Source of the DNA: Streptomyces sp. yr375
Lineage (GTDB): Bacteria; Actinomycetota; Actinomycetes; Streptomycetales; Streptomycetaceae
Assembly: GCF_900110755.1 (NCBI RefSeq)
Contig: NZ_FOFF01000001.1
Location: forward strand, 298,143 to 362,142
DNA length: 64,000 nt
Direction: 5' to 3'
Made by a program: the position numbers and the translations under genes. Below are positions 10,133-17,614 of the stretch, piece after piece. Numbering within the stretch: position 1 is the stretch's first letter; every line of letters begins with the position of its first letter. The notes below the pieces were generated by a model. It searched no databases, was not told the DNA's origin, and saw only the letters and a list, made by a program, of their open reading frames with translations.

Positions 10133-10624
10133 GTGACCGACAGCAGCAAGCGGCCCCTCGCCGTGTTCGATCTGGACAACACCCTCGCCGACACGGCCCA
10201 CCGGCAGCGCTTCCTTGAGCGGGCGCCGCGCGACTGGGACGCGTTCTTCGCGGCCGCGCCTCATGACCCGCCGCTCCCGGAGGGCGTCGCGCTGGCGCTG
10301 GCCCACGCCGAGAAGTGCGAGATCGTCTACCTCACCGGCCGGCCCGAGCGCTGCCGGCGCGACACGCTGGCGTGGCTCGCCGCGCAGGGGCTGCCCGAGG
10401 GAAGCGTCCACATGCGGCGCAACGACGACCGCAGGCCCGCCCGGCGCACCAAGCTGGACGTGCTCCGCCGACTGGCCCGCAACCGGGACGTGCGGGTCCT
10501 CGTCGACGACGACGAACTCGTGTGCGCCGACGCCGAACAGGCCGGCTTCACCGTCGTCCGGGCGCGCTGGACGGCCCCCTCGGGCGCCCTGGAGCAGGCG
10601 CAGGAGCGAGAGGGCCGTACCTGA
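10133..10624 (+). CDS. HAD-superfamily phosphatase (PNKP-like phosphatase domain)
   Basis: A 163-residue single-domain HAD hydrolase. Motif I is 'FDLDNTLADT' (Asp13 nucleophile, Asp15), motif II is 'YLTGRP', a Lys follows in 'RTKLDVLRRLA', and motif IV is 'VLVDDDELVC'. The order resembles the 3'-phosphatase domain of polynucleotide kinase and small acid phosphatases. There is no kinase P-loop. The GTG start at 10133 is the first family-like start. It shares its upstream region with the Zur box. The substrate is unknown. Confidence 0.8.
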   Translation: MTDSSKRPLAVFDLDNTLADTAHRQRFLERAPRDWDAFFAAAPHDPPLPEGVALALAHAEKCEIVYLTGRPERCRRDTLAWLAAQGLPEGSVHMRRNDDRRPARRTKLDVLRRLARNRDVRVLVDDDELVCADAEQAGFTVVRARWTAPSGALEQAQEREGRT

Positions 10625-10650
10625 GGCCGTATGCCTGAGGGGGTTACGGG

Positions 10651-10869
10651 TCAGGAGTCGGACTCGTCCAGGCGGAAGCCGACCTTCAGGCCCACCTGCC
10701 AGTGCGCGATCTCGCCGTTCTCGATCTGACCGCGCACCTGGAGCACCTCGAACCAGTCCAGATTGCGCAGGGTCTGCGAGGCGCGGGCGATGCCGTTGCG
10801 GACGGCCTGGTCGACGCCGTCCGGCGAGGTGCCGACGATCTCCGTGACCCGGTAGGTGTGGTTCGACAT
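10651..10869 (-). CDS. Dodecin family flavin-storage protein
   Basis: A 72-residue protein starting 'MSNHTYRVTEIVGTSPDGVD', with 'LDWFEVLQVRGQIENGEI' near residue 38-55 and a closing 'WQVGLKVGFRL'. This is the dodecin fold, which assembles as a hollow dodecamer binding flavin or CoA. The conserved Trp39 that stacks on the flavin ring is present. The gene converges on the HAD gene and lies downstream of the egt operon terminator. Confidence 0.93.
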   Translation of the reverse strand: MSNHTYRVTEIVGTSPDGVDQAVRNGIARASQTLRNLDWFEVLQVRGQIENGEIAHWQVGLKVGFRLDESDS

Positions 10870-10950
10870 GCGGGTGCTCCTCTCGACCGTGACGGCGTCG
10901 TCACGTATGTCACGCGTCACTCCACCGTGCCCCAAGCCGCGACGCGGCGC

Positions 10951-10991
10951 GAGGGGAGGGCCGGGCGAGGGGAGGGCCGGGCGAGCCCGGC
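10951..10991 (-). terminator. Tandem repeat and hairpin after egtD (probable operon terminator)
   Basis: Two exact 16-base copies of GAGGGGAGGGCCGGGC (10951-10966, 10967-10982) are followed by a tight hairpin, GCCGGGC-GA-GCCCGGC (10976-10991). The hairpin lies 12 bases beyond the egtD stop on the minus strand. No T-run follows, as is common for terminators in this GC range. Confidence 0.45.
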
Positions 10992-11002
10992 TCAGGGTCC
11001 GC

Positions 11003-11971
11003 TCACCGCGCGCCGACAGTGCTCAGCGACAGCGCGAAGCGGCCCTCGGCGTCCGTCCACCAGCGCGTCAAATCCAGCCCCGCTGCGGCCAGTTCGGCGC
11101 GCACCCCGGCTTCCCGGAACTTCGCCGACACCTCGGTGCGCAGCTCCTCGCCGGGCGCGAAGTCGACGGCCAGGTCGAGCGCGGGCACCTTCACGGTCTG
11201 CGCCGTACGGGAGCGCAGCCGCATCTCGATCCACTCGTGCTCCGCGTCCCAGAGCGCCACGTGGTCGAAGGCGGCGGGGTCGAAGTCGGCCCCCAGTTCA
11301 CGGTTGACGACGGTCAGGACGTTCTTGTCGAACGCGGCCGTCACCCCGGCCGCGTCGTCGTACGCCCGTACCAGGACCCGTTCGTCCTTGACGAGGTCGG
11401 TGCCGAGCAGCAGTGCGTCGCCCGGCGCGAGCAGCGCGCGCACCGAGGCCAGGAACGCGGCGCGTTCGGCCGGCAGCAGGTTGCCGATCGTGCCGCCGAG
11501 GAAGGCGACGAGACGCGGGCCCGGGGTGTTCGGCAGGGCCCACTTCCCGGTGAAGTCGGCGATGAGGGCGTGCACGTTCAGCGCGGGCCGTTCGGCGATC
11601 AACGCCTGCCCGGCCTGGGTGAGGGCGCTCTCGCTGACGTCCACGGGCACGTACGTGTCCAGTTCGGTCAGCGCGTCGAGCAGATGGCGGGTCTTGTCCG
11701 AGGAGCCCGAGCCGAGTTCGACGAGCGTACGGGCGCGGGCCGCCGCGGCGATCTCCCCGGCGCGGTGCACGAGGATCTCGCGCTCGGCGCGGGTCGGGTA
11801 GTACTCGGGCAGTTCGGTGATCTGCTCGAACAGGTCGCTGCCGTGCGCGTCGTAGAACCACTTGGGCGGCAGCGACTTGGGGTCGGCGGCGAGGCCGCGC
11901 CGGACGTCGGCGCGCAGGGCGGCGTCGGTGGCGTCCTCGGGGAGGGTGCGGGTGACGTGCAACGGACTCAC
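11003..11971 (-). CDS. egtD: L-histidine N-alpha-methyltransferase
   Basis: A 322-residue SAM-dependent enzyme that trimethylates histidine to hercynine, the first committed step of ergothioneine synthesis. The SAM site is 'TLVELGSGSSDKTRHLL' near residue 65-80. Other family signatures are 'PKWFYDAHGSDLFEQITELPEYYPTR' near 35-60 (given in part) and 'FLGGTIGNL' near 150. The GTG start at 11971 overlaps the egtC stop (GTGA), placing it last in egtABCD. Confidence 0.95.
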   Translation of the reverse strand: MSPLHVTRTLPEDATDAALRADVRRGLAADPKSLPPKWFYDAHGSDLFEQITELPEYYPTRAEREILVHRAGEIAAAARARTLVELGSGSSDKTRHLLDALTELDTYVPVDVSESALTQAGQALIAERPALNVHALIADFTGKWALPNTPGPRLVAFLGGTIGNLLPAERAAFLASVRALLAPGDALLLGTDLVKDERVLVRAYDDAAGVTAAFDKNVLTVVNRELGADFDPAAFDHVALWDAEHEWIEMRLRSRTAQTVKVPALDLAVDFAPGEELRTEVSAKFREAGVRAELAAAGLDLTRWWTDAEGRFALSLSTVGAR

Positions 11972-12759
11972 GGGCAGGGCTCCTTGGGTGGTGCGGGTGC
12001 CACGTCCGGGCTCGGGTCCTTGAGGGGGGTGAGCAGGACGTCGCTGCGGCTCGCGGTGAGCAGGGTGTGGTCGGGTACCTCCTGCCAGTGCGGATCGTCG
12101 TCGTACGGTTCGGAGGCCACGACCGTGCGCAGGCCCGGCCCGGCCAGGTACCAGAGGGTGTCGCCCCAGGCGCTGGCCGTGATGGTCTCGCCGTTGGTGA
12201 GCAGCAGGTTGAGCCGGGAGCCGGGGGCCGCCGCGGCGACCTCCAGCACCGTGTCGGCCAGCGCCTGCCCCTCCGCGTCGCCGCCGCGCAGCCGGGCCAG
12301 GACCAGCGCCCACACGAACGCGGAGTCGTTGCGGGCCTCCATCGACAGGAGTTCGGCGGCGGGCAGCGTGCCGGTGAGCGGCTCCAGCGAGCGCGGCCAG
12401 CCCGCGACCGCCCCGTTGTGGCTGAACAGCCACGGCCCGGCCGCGAACGGCGCCGCCGCGGCCTCCGCGTCGGCCCCGGCCAGCGTGGCGTCGCGGACCG
12501 CGGCCAGCAGCGCCCGGCTGCGCACGACGCGGGCCAGGTCGGCGAAGGACAGGTCCGCCCAGATGGGCCCGGCGCGGCGGTAGCGGGCCGGCACCGGGTC
12601 CCCCTCGGCATACCAACCCACCCCGAAACCATCGGCGTTGACCGTCCCGTACCGCTGCCGGCGCGGTGCCCACGACTGGCGGTACAGGCTGTGCGGGGGC
12701 TCCACGAGGAGTCGGCCGAGCGGCTCCTCGGGGCCCAGGAAGGCGAGGTGACGGCACAT
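11968..12759 (-). CDS. egtC: Ergothioneine biosynthesis amidohydrolase (gamma-glutamyl hercynylcysteine sulfoxide hydrolase)
   Basis: A 263-residue class-II glutamine-amidotransferase-type Ntn hydrolase. After Met removal the nucleophile is Cys2 ('MCRHLAFLG'). 'NADGFGVGWY' near residue 40 and 'FSHNGAVAGW' near 110-120 form the active-site frame. It removes the gamma-glutamyl group from the EgtB product. The gene overlaps egtD and abuts the egtB stop, so translation is coupled. Confidence 0.95.
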   Translation of the reverse strand: MCRHLAFLGPEEPLGRLLVEPPHSLYRQSWAPRRQRYGTVNADGFGVGWYAEGDPVPARYRRAGPIWADLSFADLARVVRSRALLAAVRDATLAGADAEAAAAPFAAGPWLFSHNGAVAGWPRSLEPLTGTLPAAELLSMEARNDSAFVWALVLARLRGGDAEGQALADTVLEVAAAAPGSRLNLLLTNGETITASAWGDTLWYLAGPGLRTVVASEPYDDDPHWQEVPDHTLLTASRSDVLLTPLKDPSPDVAPAPPKEPCP

Positions 12760-14123
12760 CAGGCGGCCCCGGCCGAACGGGCGGTGCGGAAACCGGAGAA
12801 GATCTGCCGCCTGATCGGATAGTCCCAGTTGCGGAACGTGCCCCGGCAGGCCACCGCGTCCACCGCGAACGAACCGCCGCGCAGCACCTTGTACTCGGGG
12901 CCGAAGAACACCTCCGAGTACTCCTTGTACGGGAACATCCGGAAACCGGGGTACGGGAGGAAGTCGCTGGCCGTCCACTCCCACACGTCGCCGATCAACT
13001 GCCGTACCCCGAGCGGGGATTCACCGGCCGGGTAGCTGCCCGCCGGAGCCGGGCGCAGATGGCGCTGGCCCAGGTTGGCGTGTTCGGGGCCCGGTTCGGC
13101 GTCGCCCCACGGGTAGCGCATCGAGCCGCCGGTCGCCGGGTCGAAGCGGGCCGCCTTCTCCCACTCCGTCTCGGTGGGCAGCCGGCGTCCGGCCCAGCGG
13201 GCGTAGGCGTCGGCCTCGTACCAGCACACGTGCAGGACCGGCTCCTCGGGTGGCACCACTTCAGTGACCCCGAACCGGCGGCGCAGCCACTGTCCGCCGT
13301 CGCGCCGCCAGAACTGCGGGGCGTGGATGCCGTGTTCGCGGATGTGCGCCCAGCCGGGCTTCGTCCACCAGCGCTCCTGGTCGTAGCCGCCGTCCTCGAT
13401 GAACGCCTGGTACGCCCCGTTCGTCACCGGGGTGGTGTCGATGTGGAAGGCGGCCACCTCCCGCCGGTGCGCGGGCCGTTCGTTGTCCAGTGCCCAGGGC
13501 TCACCGGACGTGCCCATCGTGAACGGGCCGCCGGGGACGAGGACTTCGGCCGGTCCGGTGAACAGCGGCACCGGGTCCGGGTCGGGGGCGGTCAGGGCCT
13601 GTGGGCCGGTGCGGAGCTGATGGGTGATCAGCATCGTCTCGTCGTGCTGCTGTTCGTGCTGCGCGATCATCCCGAAGGCGAAACCGGCCTCGGTCAGCCG
13701 GGTGCCCTCGAAGTCGGCCGACTCCAGCAGGTCCGTCACCCGGCCGCGCACCTCCGCCGCGTACCGGCGGGCCTCGGCGGGCGGCAGCAGCGGCAGCGTG
13801 GGGCGTTCGGCGCGCGAGTGCTCGAAGGCGTCGTACAGGCCGTCGATCTCGGGGCGCATCGGCTCCCGGCCGGCCACCGCGCGCAGCAGCCACAGCTCCT
13901 CCTGGTTGCCGATGTGCGCCAGGTCCCACACCAGCGGCGACATCAGCGGGGAGTGCTGGGCGGTGAGGTCGGGCTCCTCGACGCAGCTCGTCAGCAGCGT
14001 GGTGCGCTCGCGGGCCGTGGTGAGCGAGGCCAGCACCCGGGCGCGGAGGGTCTCCGCGTCCGTGACGGGGGCGGGCCCGGTACCGGGGGCGGGCCCGGTG
14101 TCCAGGGCGGCGGGCTCGGTCAT
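12759..14123 (-). CDS. egtB: Ergothioneine biosynthesis sulfoxide synthase
   Basis: A 454-residue non-haem iron enzyme joining hercynine to gamma-glutamylcysteine with O2. The N-terminal DinB-like domain supplies the three-histidine iron site: His70 ('LAHIGNQEE'), His156 and His160 ('QHEQQHDE'). From about residue 200 a formylglycine-generating-enzyme-like domain follows ('PGGPFTMGTSGEPWALDNERP' in part, 'RLPTETEWEKAAR', 'VWEWTASDF'). The start overlaps the egtA stop (ATGA) and the stop touches the egtC start. Confidence 0.96.
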   Translation of the reverse strand: MTEPAALDTGPAPGTGPAPVTDAETLRARVLASLTTARERTTLLTSCVEEPDLTAQHSPLMSPLVWDLAHIGNQEELWLLRAVAGREPMRPEIDGLYDAFEHSRAERPTLPLLPPAEARRYAAEVRGRVTDLLESADFEGTRLTEAGFAFGMIAQHEQQHDETMLITHQLRTGPQALTAPDPDPVPLFTGPAEVLVPGGPFTMGTSGEPWALDNERPAHRREVAAFHIDTTPVTNGAYQAFIEDGGYDQERWWTKPGWAHIREHGIHAPQFWRRDGGQWLRRRFGVTEVVPPEEPVLHVCWYEADAYARWAGRRLPTETEWEKAARFDPATGGSMRYPWGDAEPGPEHANLGQRHLRPAPAGSYPAGESPLGVRQLIGDVWEWTASDFLPYPGFRMFPYKEYSEVFFGPEYKVLRGGSFAVDAVACRGTFRNWDYPIRRQIFSGFRTARSAGAA

Positions 14124-15430
14124 GGGCGGAGGTCCTTCCCGTACGCGCGGGTGTCCGTGCCGCGCAGGCGGTCGAGCTGGTCGTCGGCGGGGGTGCGGCC
14201 CCGCAGGACGTAGCGGTCGTGGTAGTCCGCCACCGCGTCCAGGACGCCGTCGCTCGCGCCGAGGCGGGGCAGGGCCCGCAGCGCCGTGTCGAAGCAGGCG
14301 ACGGCGGTCTCGTGCAGCTCGGGGTCGGTCAGCCCGTACCGGGCCGCGTCGATCCACAGCGGATTGTGCGGGGCCGGCTGCGGCCGGGCCCGCTCCGCCA
14401 GCGGCTTCACGGTGCGGTAGGCGATCTCGGCGGCCTCCGGATCGTCGAACAGCGCCGTCGTCACGGCGAGCGGGACGATCCAGCCGTCGTCGCCCGGCTG
14501 CGCGTCGATCATGCGCAGTTCCAGGTGGCCGCGTGGTCTGACCGGCGGGAACAGGGTGGTGATGTGGTAGTCGAGGTCGTCCCGGGTCGGCGCCTGCGCA
14601 CCCGCCCGGGTCCACTCCCGGAACGTCAGCCGCTCCGGCACCTCCCACGGCCCGCTGTCGCGCCGGACGCACATCACCGGCGCGTCCAGCACGTGCCGGG
14701 CCCACGCGGTGCGCGGATCGCCGTCCAGGACGGGGCCGCCCGCGCGGCCGGCGCCGATCTCCGTCCACAGCAACTGCCGGGTGGAGCGCCAGCCGGTGGG
14801 TTCGCCGCCGAGCAGCGGGGAGTTGGCGAAGGCCGCCACCAGCACCGCGCCCAGCGTGTGCGACAGCCACCAGCGCCGCCCGTGCCCCAGCGGGCCGGGC
14901 TCCTCGTACCCGGCGTCCAGGCAGACCTGTACGGAGGCCGAGGTGCACATCATCGCGCGGCCGGCCGGGCCCGTGCGGTCGAGGCAGGCCTCCATGGCGT
15001 CGTAACGCGGCTCATGGAGGAACCGGCGGGGGGTGCGCCAGGGGTCGGTGCCGTTGCCGGAGAGGGCGAGGCCGTGGTCGGCCAGGGCCGTGCGGACGGC
15101 GGTGAGGTCGGCGGCGACGGTGCCCACGCACTCCATCAGGGAGGCGGCGGGCGGCGAGCTGAGCTCCAACTGGCCGCCGGGTTCGACGGTGAGCGGGGAG
15201 CTCAGGGGCACCGTGCGCAGTGCGGCGTAGGCCGCTTCGAGTCGTTCGGGGGAGGCGGGGAGCCGGGGTGACCGCGTCTCGTGGACGAGCCATTCCACCT
15301 CCACCCCGACGGTGCGGGGCGGGCCGGTCTTGAAGCAGATACCCCTGACGAGGGCCTCCACCTCGGCTTCGGTGAGCGCCGTACGGGGCTTCGTACAGTC
15401 ACCCACCGAGGTGTTCGATGAATCGGACAT
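14120..15430 (-). CDS. egtA: Ergothioneine biosynthesis glutamate-cysteine ligase
   Basis: A 436-residue GCS2-type ligase making gamma-glutamylcysteine, the sulfur donor for EgtB. The metal/ATP-binding 'VGVEVEWLVHE' (~residue 45), 'GGQLELSS' (~90) and 'RGHLELRMIDAQPGDDG' (~310) motifs are clear. I chose the ATG at 15430 because GGAGGATC precedes it; the frame continues upstream to 15589 without family-like sequence. It is first in egtABCD. The last pathway enzyme, the lyase EgtE, is not in this window and is presumably encoded elsewhere. Confidence 0.94.
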   Translation of the reverse strand: MSDSSNTSVGDCTKPRTALTEAEVEALVRGICFKTGPPRTVGVEVEWLVHETRSPRLPASPERLEAAYAALRTVPLSSPLTVEPGGQLELSSPPAASLMECVGTVAADLTAVRTALADHGLALSGNGTDPWRTPRRFLHEPRYDAMEACLDRTGPAGRAMMCTSASVQVCLDAGYEEPGPLGHGRRWWLSHTLGAVLVAAFANSPLLGGEPTGWRSTRQLLWTEIGAGRAGGPVLDGDPRTAWARHVLDAPVMCVRRDSGPWEVPERLTFREWTRAGAQAPTRDDLDYHITTLFPPVRPRGHLELRMIDAQPGDDGWIVPLAVTTALFDDPEAAEIAYRTVKPLAERARPQPAPHNPLWIDAARYGLTDPELHETAVACFDTALRALPRLGASDGVLDAVADYHDRYVLRGRTPADDQLDRLRGTDTRAYGKDLRP

Positions 15431-15463
15431 GTCGGGATCCTCCTGAGATTCCACCATGCCACT

Positions 15464-15488
15464 GGTCCGGCCTCGGTGCGGCCGGACC
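15464..15488 (-). promoter_or_regulatory. Hairpin in the egtA leader
   Basis: GGTCCGGCC-TCGGTGC-GGCCGGACC is a perfect nine-base inverted repeat starting 33 bases upstream of the egtA ATG. It may be a leader stem-loop or an operator for a dyad-binding regulator. Nothing else gene-like is seen in 15431-15694. Confidence 0.35.
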
Positions 15489-15694
15489 GGCATCACCCGT
15501 CCACCCAAGACGCTCGCGCCGAATCGCACAAGGGTGCAAAGCGGGGCTTGGGGGACCTGGGAAACTCTGTTGCACCGCCCGTCCAGCATCGCTCACGATG
15601 CGTTCATGAGCACGACGGGGGACGCGACGGGGGTGACGGGCGGGGCGTGTGCGACCGCGCGGCGCGCAGGCATGGAGTCCACGGGGGTGGTGCC

Positions 15695-16519
15695 ATGAGC
15701 GCGCGGCTGCGCGGCATCGCGCACGGCACGCAGGAGATCGTCGCGGCGGGCGGCTACCGCGCGTCCGACGGGCGCGAGGTGTCCCTCGCGGCGGCGATCG
15801 AGGCGGCCCGGGCGGGGACGCGGATGGTGGGACCGGAGCCGGTCGTCGGGCCCGCGCCGCAGACCGTGCCTCCGGCCGCGCGCGCGGTCGTCGAGGTCAC
15901 CGGGGAGAGCAGCCTGGAGGCCGCCCGTCGGCTCGCCGGCGTCGACCCGGTCGCCGTCCTCAACTTCTCCTCGGCCCGCAACCCCGGCGGCGGCTATCTC
16001 AACGGCGCGCAGGCGCAGGAAGAAGCCCTGTGCCGGGCCTCCGCGCTGTACACGTGCCTGCTCACGGCCCGGGAGTTCTACGACCACCACCGCGCCCACC
16101 GCGACCCGTTCTACACGGACCGCGTCATCCACTCACCGGCCGTGCCCGTCTTCCGCGACGACCGGGGCCGCCTCCTCGACGAGCCGTACACCGTCGGCTT
16201 CCTGACGGCCGCCGCGCCGAACGCGGGCGTCGTGCGGCGTACGGCGCCGCAGCGGGCGGCCGAGCTGCCGCGCGCGCTCGCCGGGCGCGCCGAACGGGTC
16301 CTGGAGACGGCCGCCGCGTACGGCTACCGGCACCTGGTGCTGGGCGCGTGGGGCTGCGGGGTGTTCCAGAACGACCCCGCGCAGGTGGCCGGGGCGTTCC
16401 GGGCGCTGCTGGGCCCGGGCGGGCGGTTCGAGCGGACGTTCGAGCACGTGGTGTTCGGCGTGCTGGACCGGACGCCGGGCGGCGCGGTGCTGAGCGCCTT
16501 CGAGAAGGCGTTCGCCTAG
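15695..16519 (+). CDS. PARG-like macrodomain protein (TIGR02452 family)
   Basis: A 274-residue protein with the bacterial poly(ADP-ribose) glycohydrolase signature: GGG at 98-100 ('NPGGGYLNGAQAQEE') and the catalytic-type Q108-E109-E110. 'LGAWGCGVFQNDP' further along closes the ADP-ribose pocket. Related enzymes remove ADP-ribose from macromolecules in the cytosol; the physiological substrate here is not known. The ATG at 15695 opens the family-like N-terminus 'MSARLRGIAHGTQEIVAAG'. Its TAG stop forms a shared CTAG with the converging secreted-protein gene. Confidence 0.87.
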   Translation: MSARLRGIAHGTQEIVAAGGYRASDGREVSLAAAIEAARAGTRMVGPEPVVGPAPQTVPPAARAVVEVTGESSLEAARRLAGVDPVAVLNFSSARNPGGGYLNGAQAQEEALCRASALYTCLLTAREFYDHHRAHRDPFYTDRVIHSPAVPVFRDDRGRLLDEPYTVGFLTAAAPNAGVVRRTAPQRAAELPRALAGRAERVLETAAAYGYRHLVLGAWGCGVFQNDPAQVAGAFRALLGPGGRFERTFEHVVFGVLDRTPGGAVLSAFEKAFA

Positions 16520-16968
16520 TCGATCGGCACGCAGATCGGCACCGGCAGCTTGGGCGACCAGGTCTGCGTGGTCCAGTCGTACGCCTGCGCGTAACCGTTG
16601 TTGCCCGGCGCGCACGGGGAGGCCACGGTCGTCTCGACGTAGATGGCGCCGCCCGGGGTGACCGGGTGGGTCTGCGCGGTCACGTTCGTGTGGAAGAAGA
16701 TCGCGCCGTTGTTGAACTTGACCGCGAGGTAGACGAGGCCGCCGACGGTGAAGTTGCCGCCGCCGATCTTCAGATGGTGGTTGAACGTGTACTGGAAGAG
16801 GAAGGACTGCGGGGCCTTCGTGACGGCGGCCGTCGTGTGCTGCGGTGCGGTGGCGGGGGCGGCCGTCGCGAGGGGTGCGGCGGCGACGGTCGCGGCGACC
16901 GCGGCCGTGACCGCGGTGATCCACAGCCGTCGCACGGCAGGCCGGGCAGGTCGGTGGAGCGTACGCAT
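16516..16968 (-). CDS. Small secreted protein, unknown function
   Basis: A 150-residue protein with a Sec-type signal: basic 'MRTLHRPARPAVRR', then a hydrophobic Ala/Val stretch to about residue 41 ending 'PLATAAPA'. The mature part is rich in Asn, Thr and aromatic residues ('FLFQYTFNHHLKIGGGNF', 'YDWTTQTWSPKLP') and looks beta-rich. It has two Cys that could form a disulfide. I do not recognise a family. The ATG at 16968 was chosen because it precedes the signal peptide. Confidence 0.7.
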   Translation of the reverse strand: MRTLHRPARPAVRRLWITAVTAAVAATVAAAPLATAAPATAPQHTTAAVTKAPQSFLFQYTFNHHLKIGGGNFTVGGLVYLAVKFNNGAIFFHTNVTAQTHPVTPGGAIYVETTVASPCAPGNNGYAQAYDWTTQTWSPKLPVPICVPID

Positions 16969-17117
16969 GAGTACTCCCAGAGACGAGGGTGTGGGGGATG
17001 CGCCGGATCCGGGTGCGCGCCCGCCCCTGTGCGGGGCGGTTTCCTGCTCCGTCTCCACCCTAGGCCCGGCGCCCCCGACTCGCAGGCCGGACCCGTGCGC
17101 GCGGCGCTGACGCGGGC

Positions 17118-17570
17118 TCAGGTCCAGCCGTAGCGCTCGTGCAGCCGCTGCCGCACCAGGTTGAACCGCATCCGGTCCAGCGCGCAGGCCTCGCGGCGCA
17201 TGCCGTCCTCGTGGAGCCGCAGGACGCGGTCGACGTCCACCCAGGAGTCCCGCCCGGTGCGGTCCCAGGGGCCGCTGCCGATCGCCACCCACTCCCGGTC
17301 GCCGTCATGGCGCTTGCTGGAGAGTTGTACGGCGAGGACGGTGCCGCCCGCCTCCCGGGCGACGACGAGCACCGGGCGGTCCTTGCCCCGCCCGTCGTTC
17401 TCTTCGAACGGCACCCACGTCCACACGATCTCGCCGGGGTCGGGGTCGCCGTCGTGCGCGGGGGAGTACTCGGTGCGCACCCGGCCGACCTCGCGGGCGT
17501 CGGCCTCGGTGGTCGCGGAGGGGCCGAAGCGGCCCGGGACGTCTGCATCTTCATCGGTAAACGCTGTCAC
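17118..17570 (-). CDS. PemK/MazF-like protein (toxin-like fold), no antitoxin seen
   Basis: A 150-residue protein whose core 'DPGEIVWTWVPFEENDGRGK DRPVLVV' (~residues 42-70) matches the PemK/MazF endoribonuclease fold, with later 'VLAVQLSSKRH' and 'DSWVDVDRVLRL'. Family members cleave mRNA in toxin-antitoxin pairs, but no antitoxin-sized gene adjoins it, so an orphan or housekeeping role is possible. The GTG start at 17570 lies inside an 18-bp perfect inverted repeat. A second in-frame GTG at 17480 would start translation downstream of that stem. Confidence 0.72.
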   Translation of the reverse strand: MTAFTDEDADVPGRFGPSATTEADAREVGRVRTEYSPAHDGDPDPGEIVWTWVPFEENDGRGKDRPVLVVAREAGGTVLAVQLSSKRHDGDREWVAIGSGPWDRTGRDSWVDVDRVLRLHEDGMRREACALDRMRFNLVRQRLHERYGWT

Positions 17571-17603
17571 GGGGGCACCCTAGACGGTGCCCCCGTGACA
17601 GCG
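17562..17603 (-). terminator. 18-bp perfect inverted repeat between flotillin and pemK-like genes
   Basis: CGCTGTCACGGGGGCACC (17562-17579) and its exact complement (17586-17603) flank a six-base loop. On the minus strand it begins 11 bases after the flotillin stop, so it is well placed as that gene's terminator. It also covers the annotated GTG of the PemK-like gene. Read-through transcripts from the flotillin gene would bury that start in the stem. Confidence 0.6.
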
Positions 17604-17614
17604 TCGTCAGCGGG

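Noticed and set aside
17118..17614. A complete PemK/MazF toxin-antitoxin pair
   Set aside because: No 70-90 codon antitoxin-like gene with a ribbon-helix-helix or AbrB motif is found on either side of the PemK-like gene.
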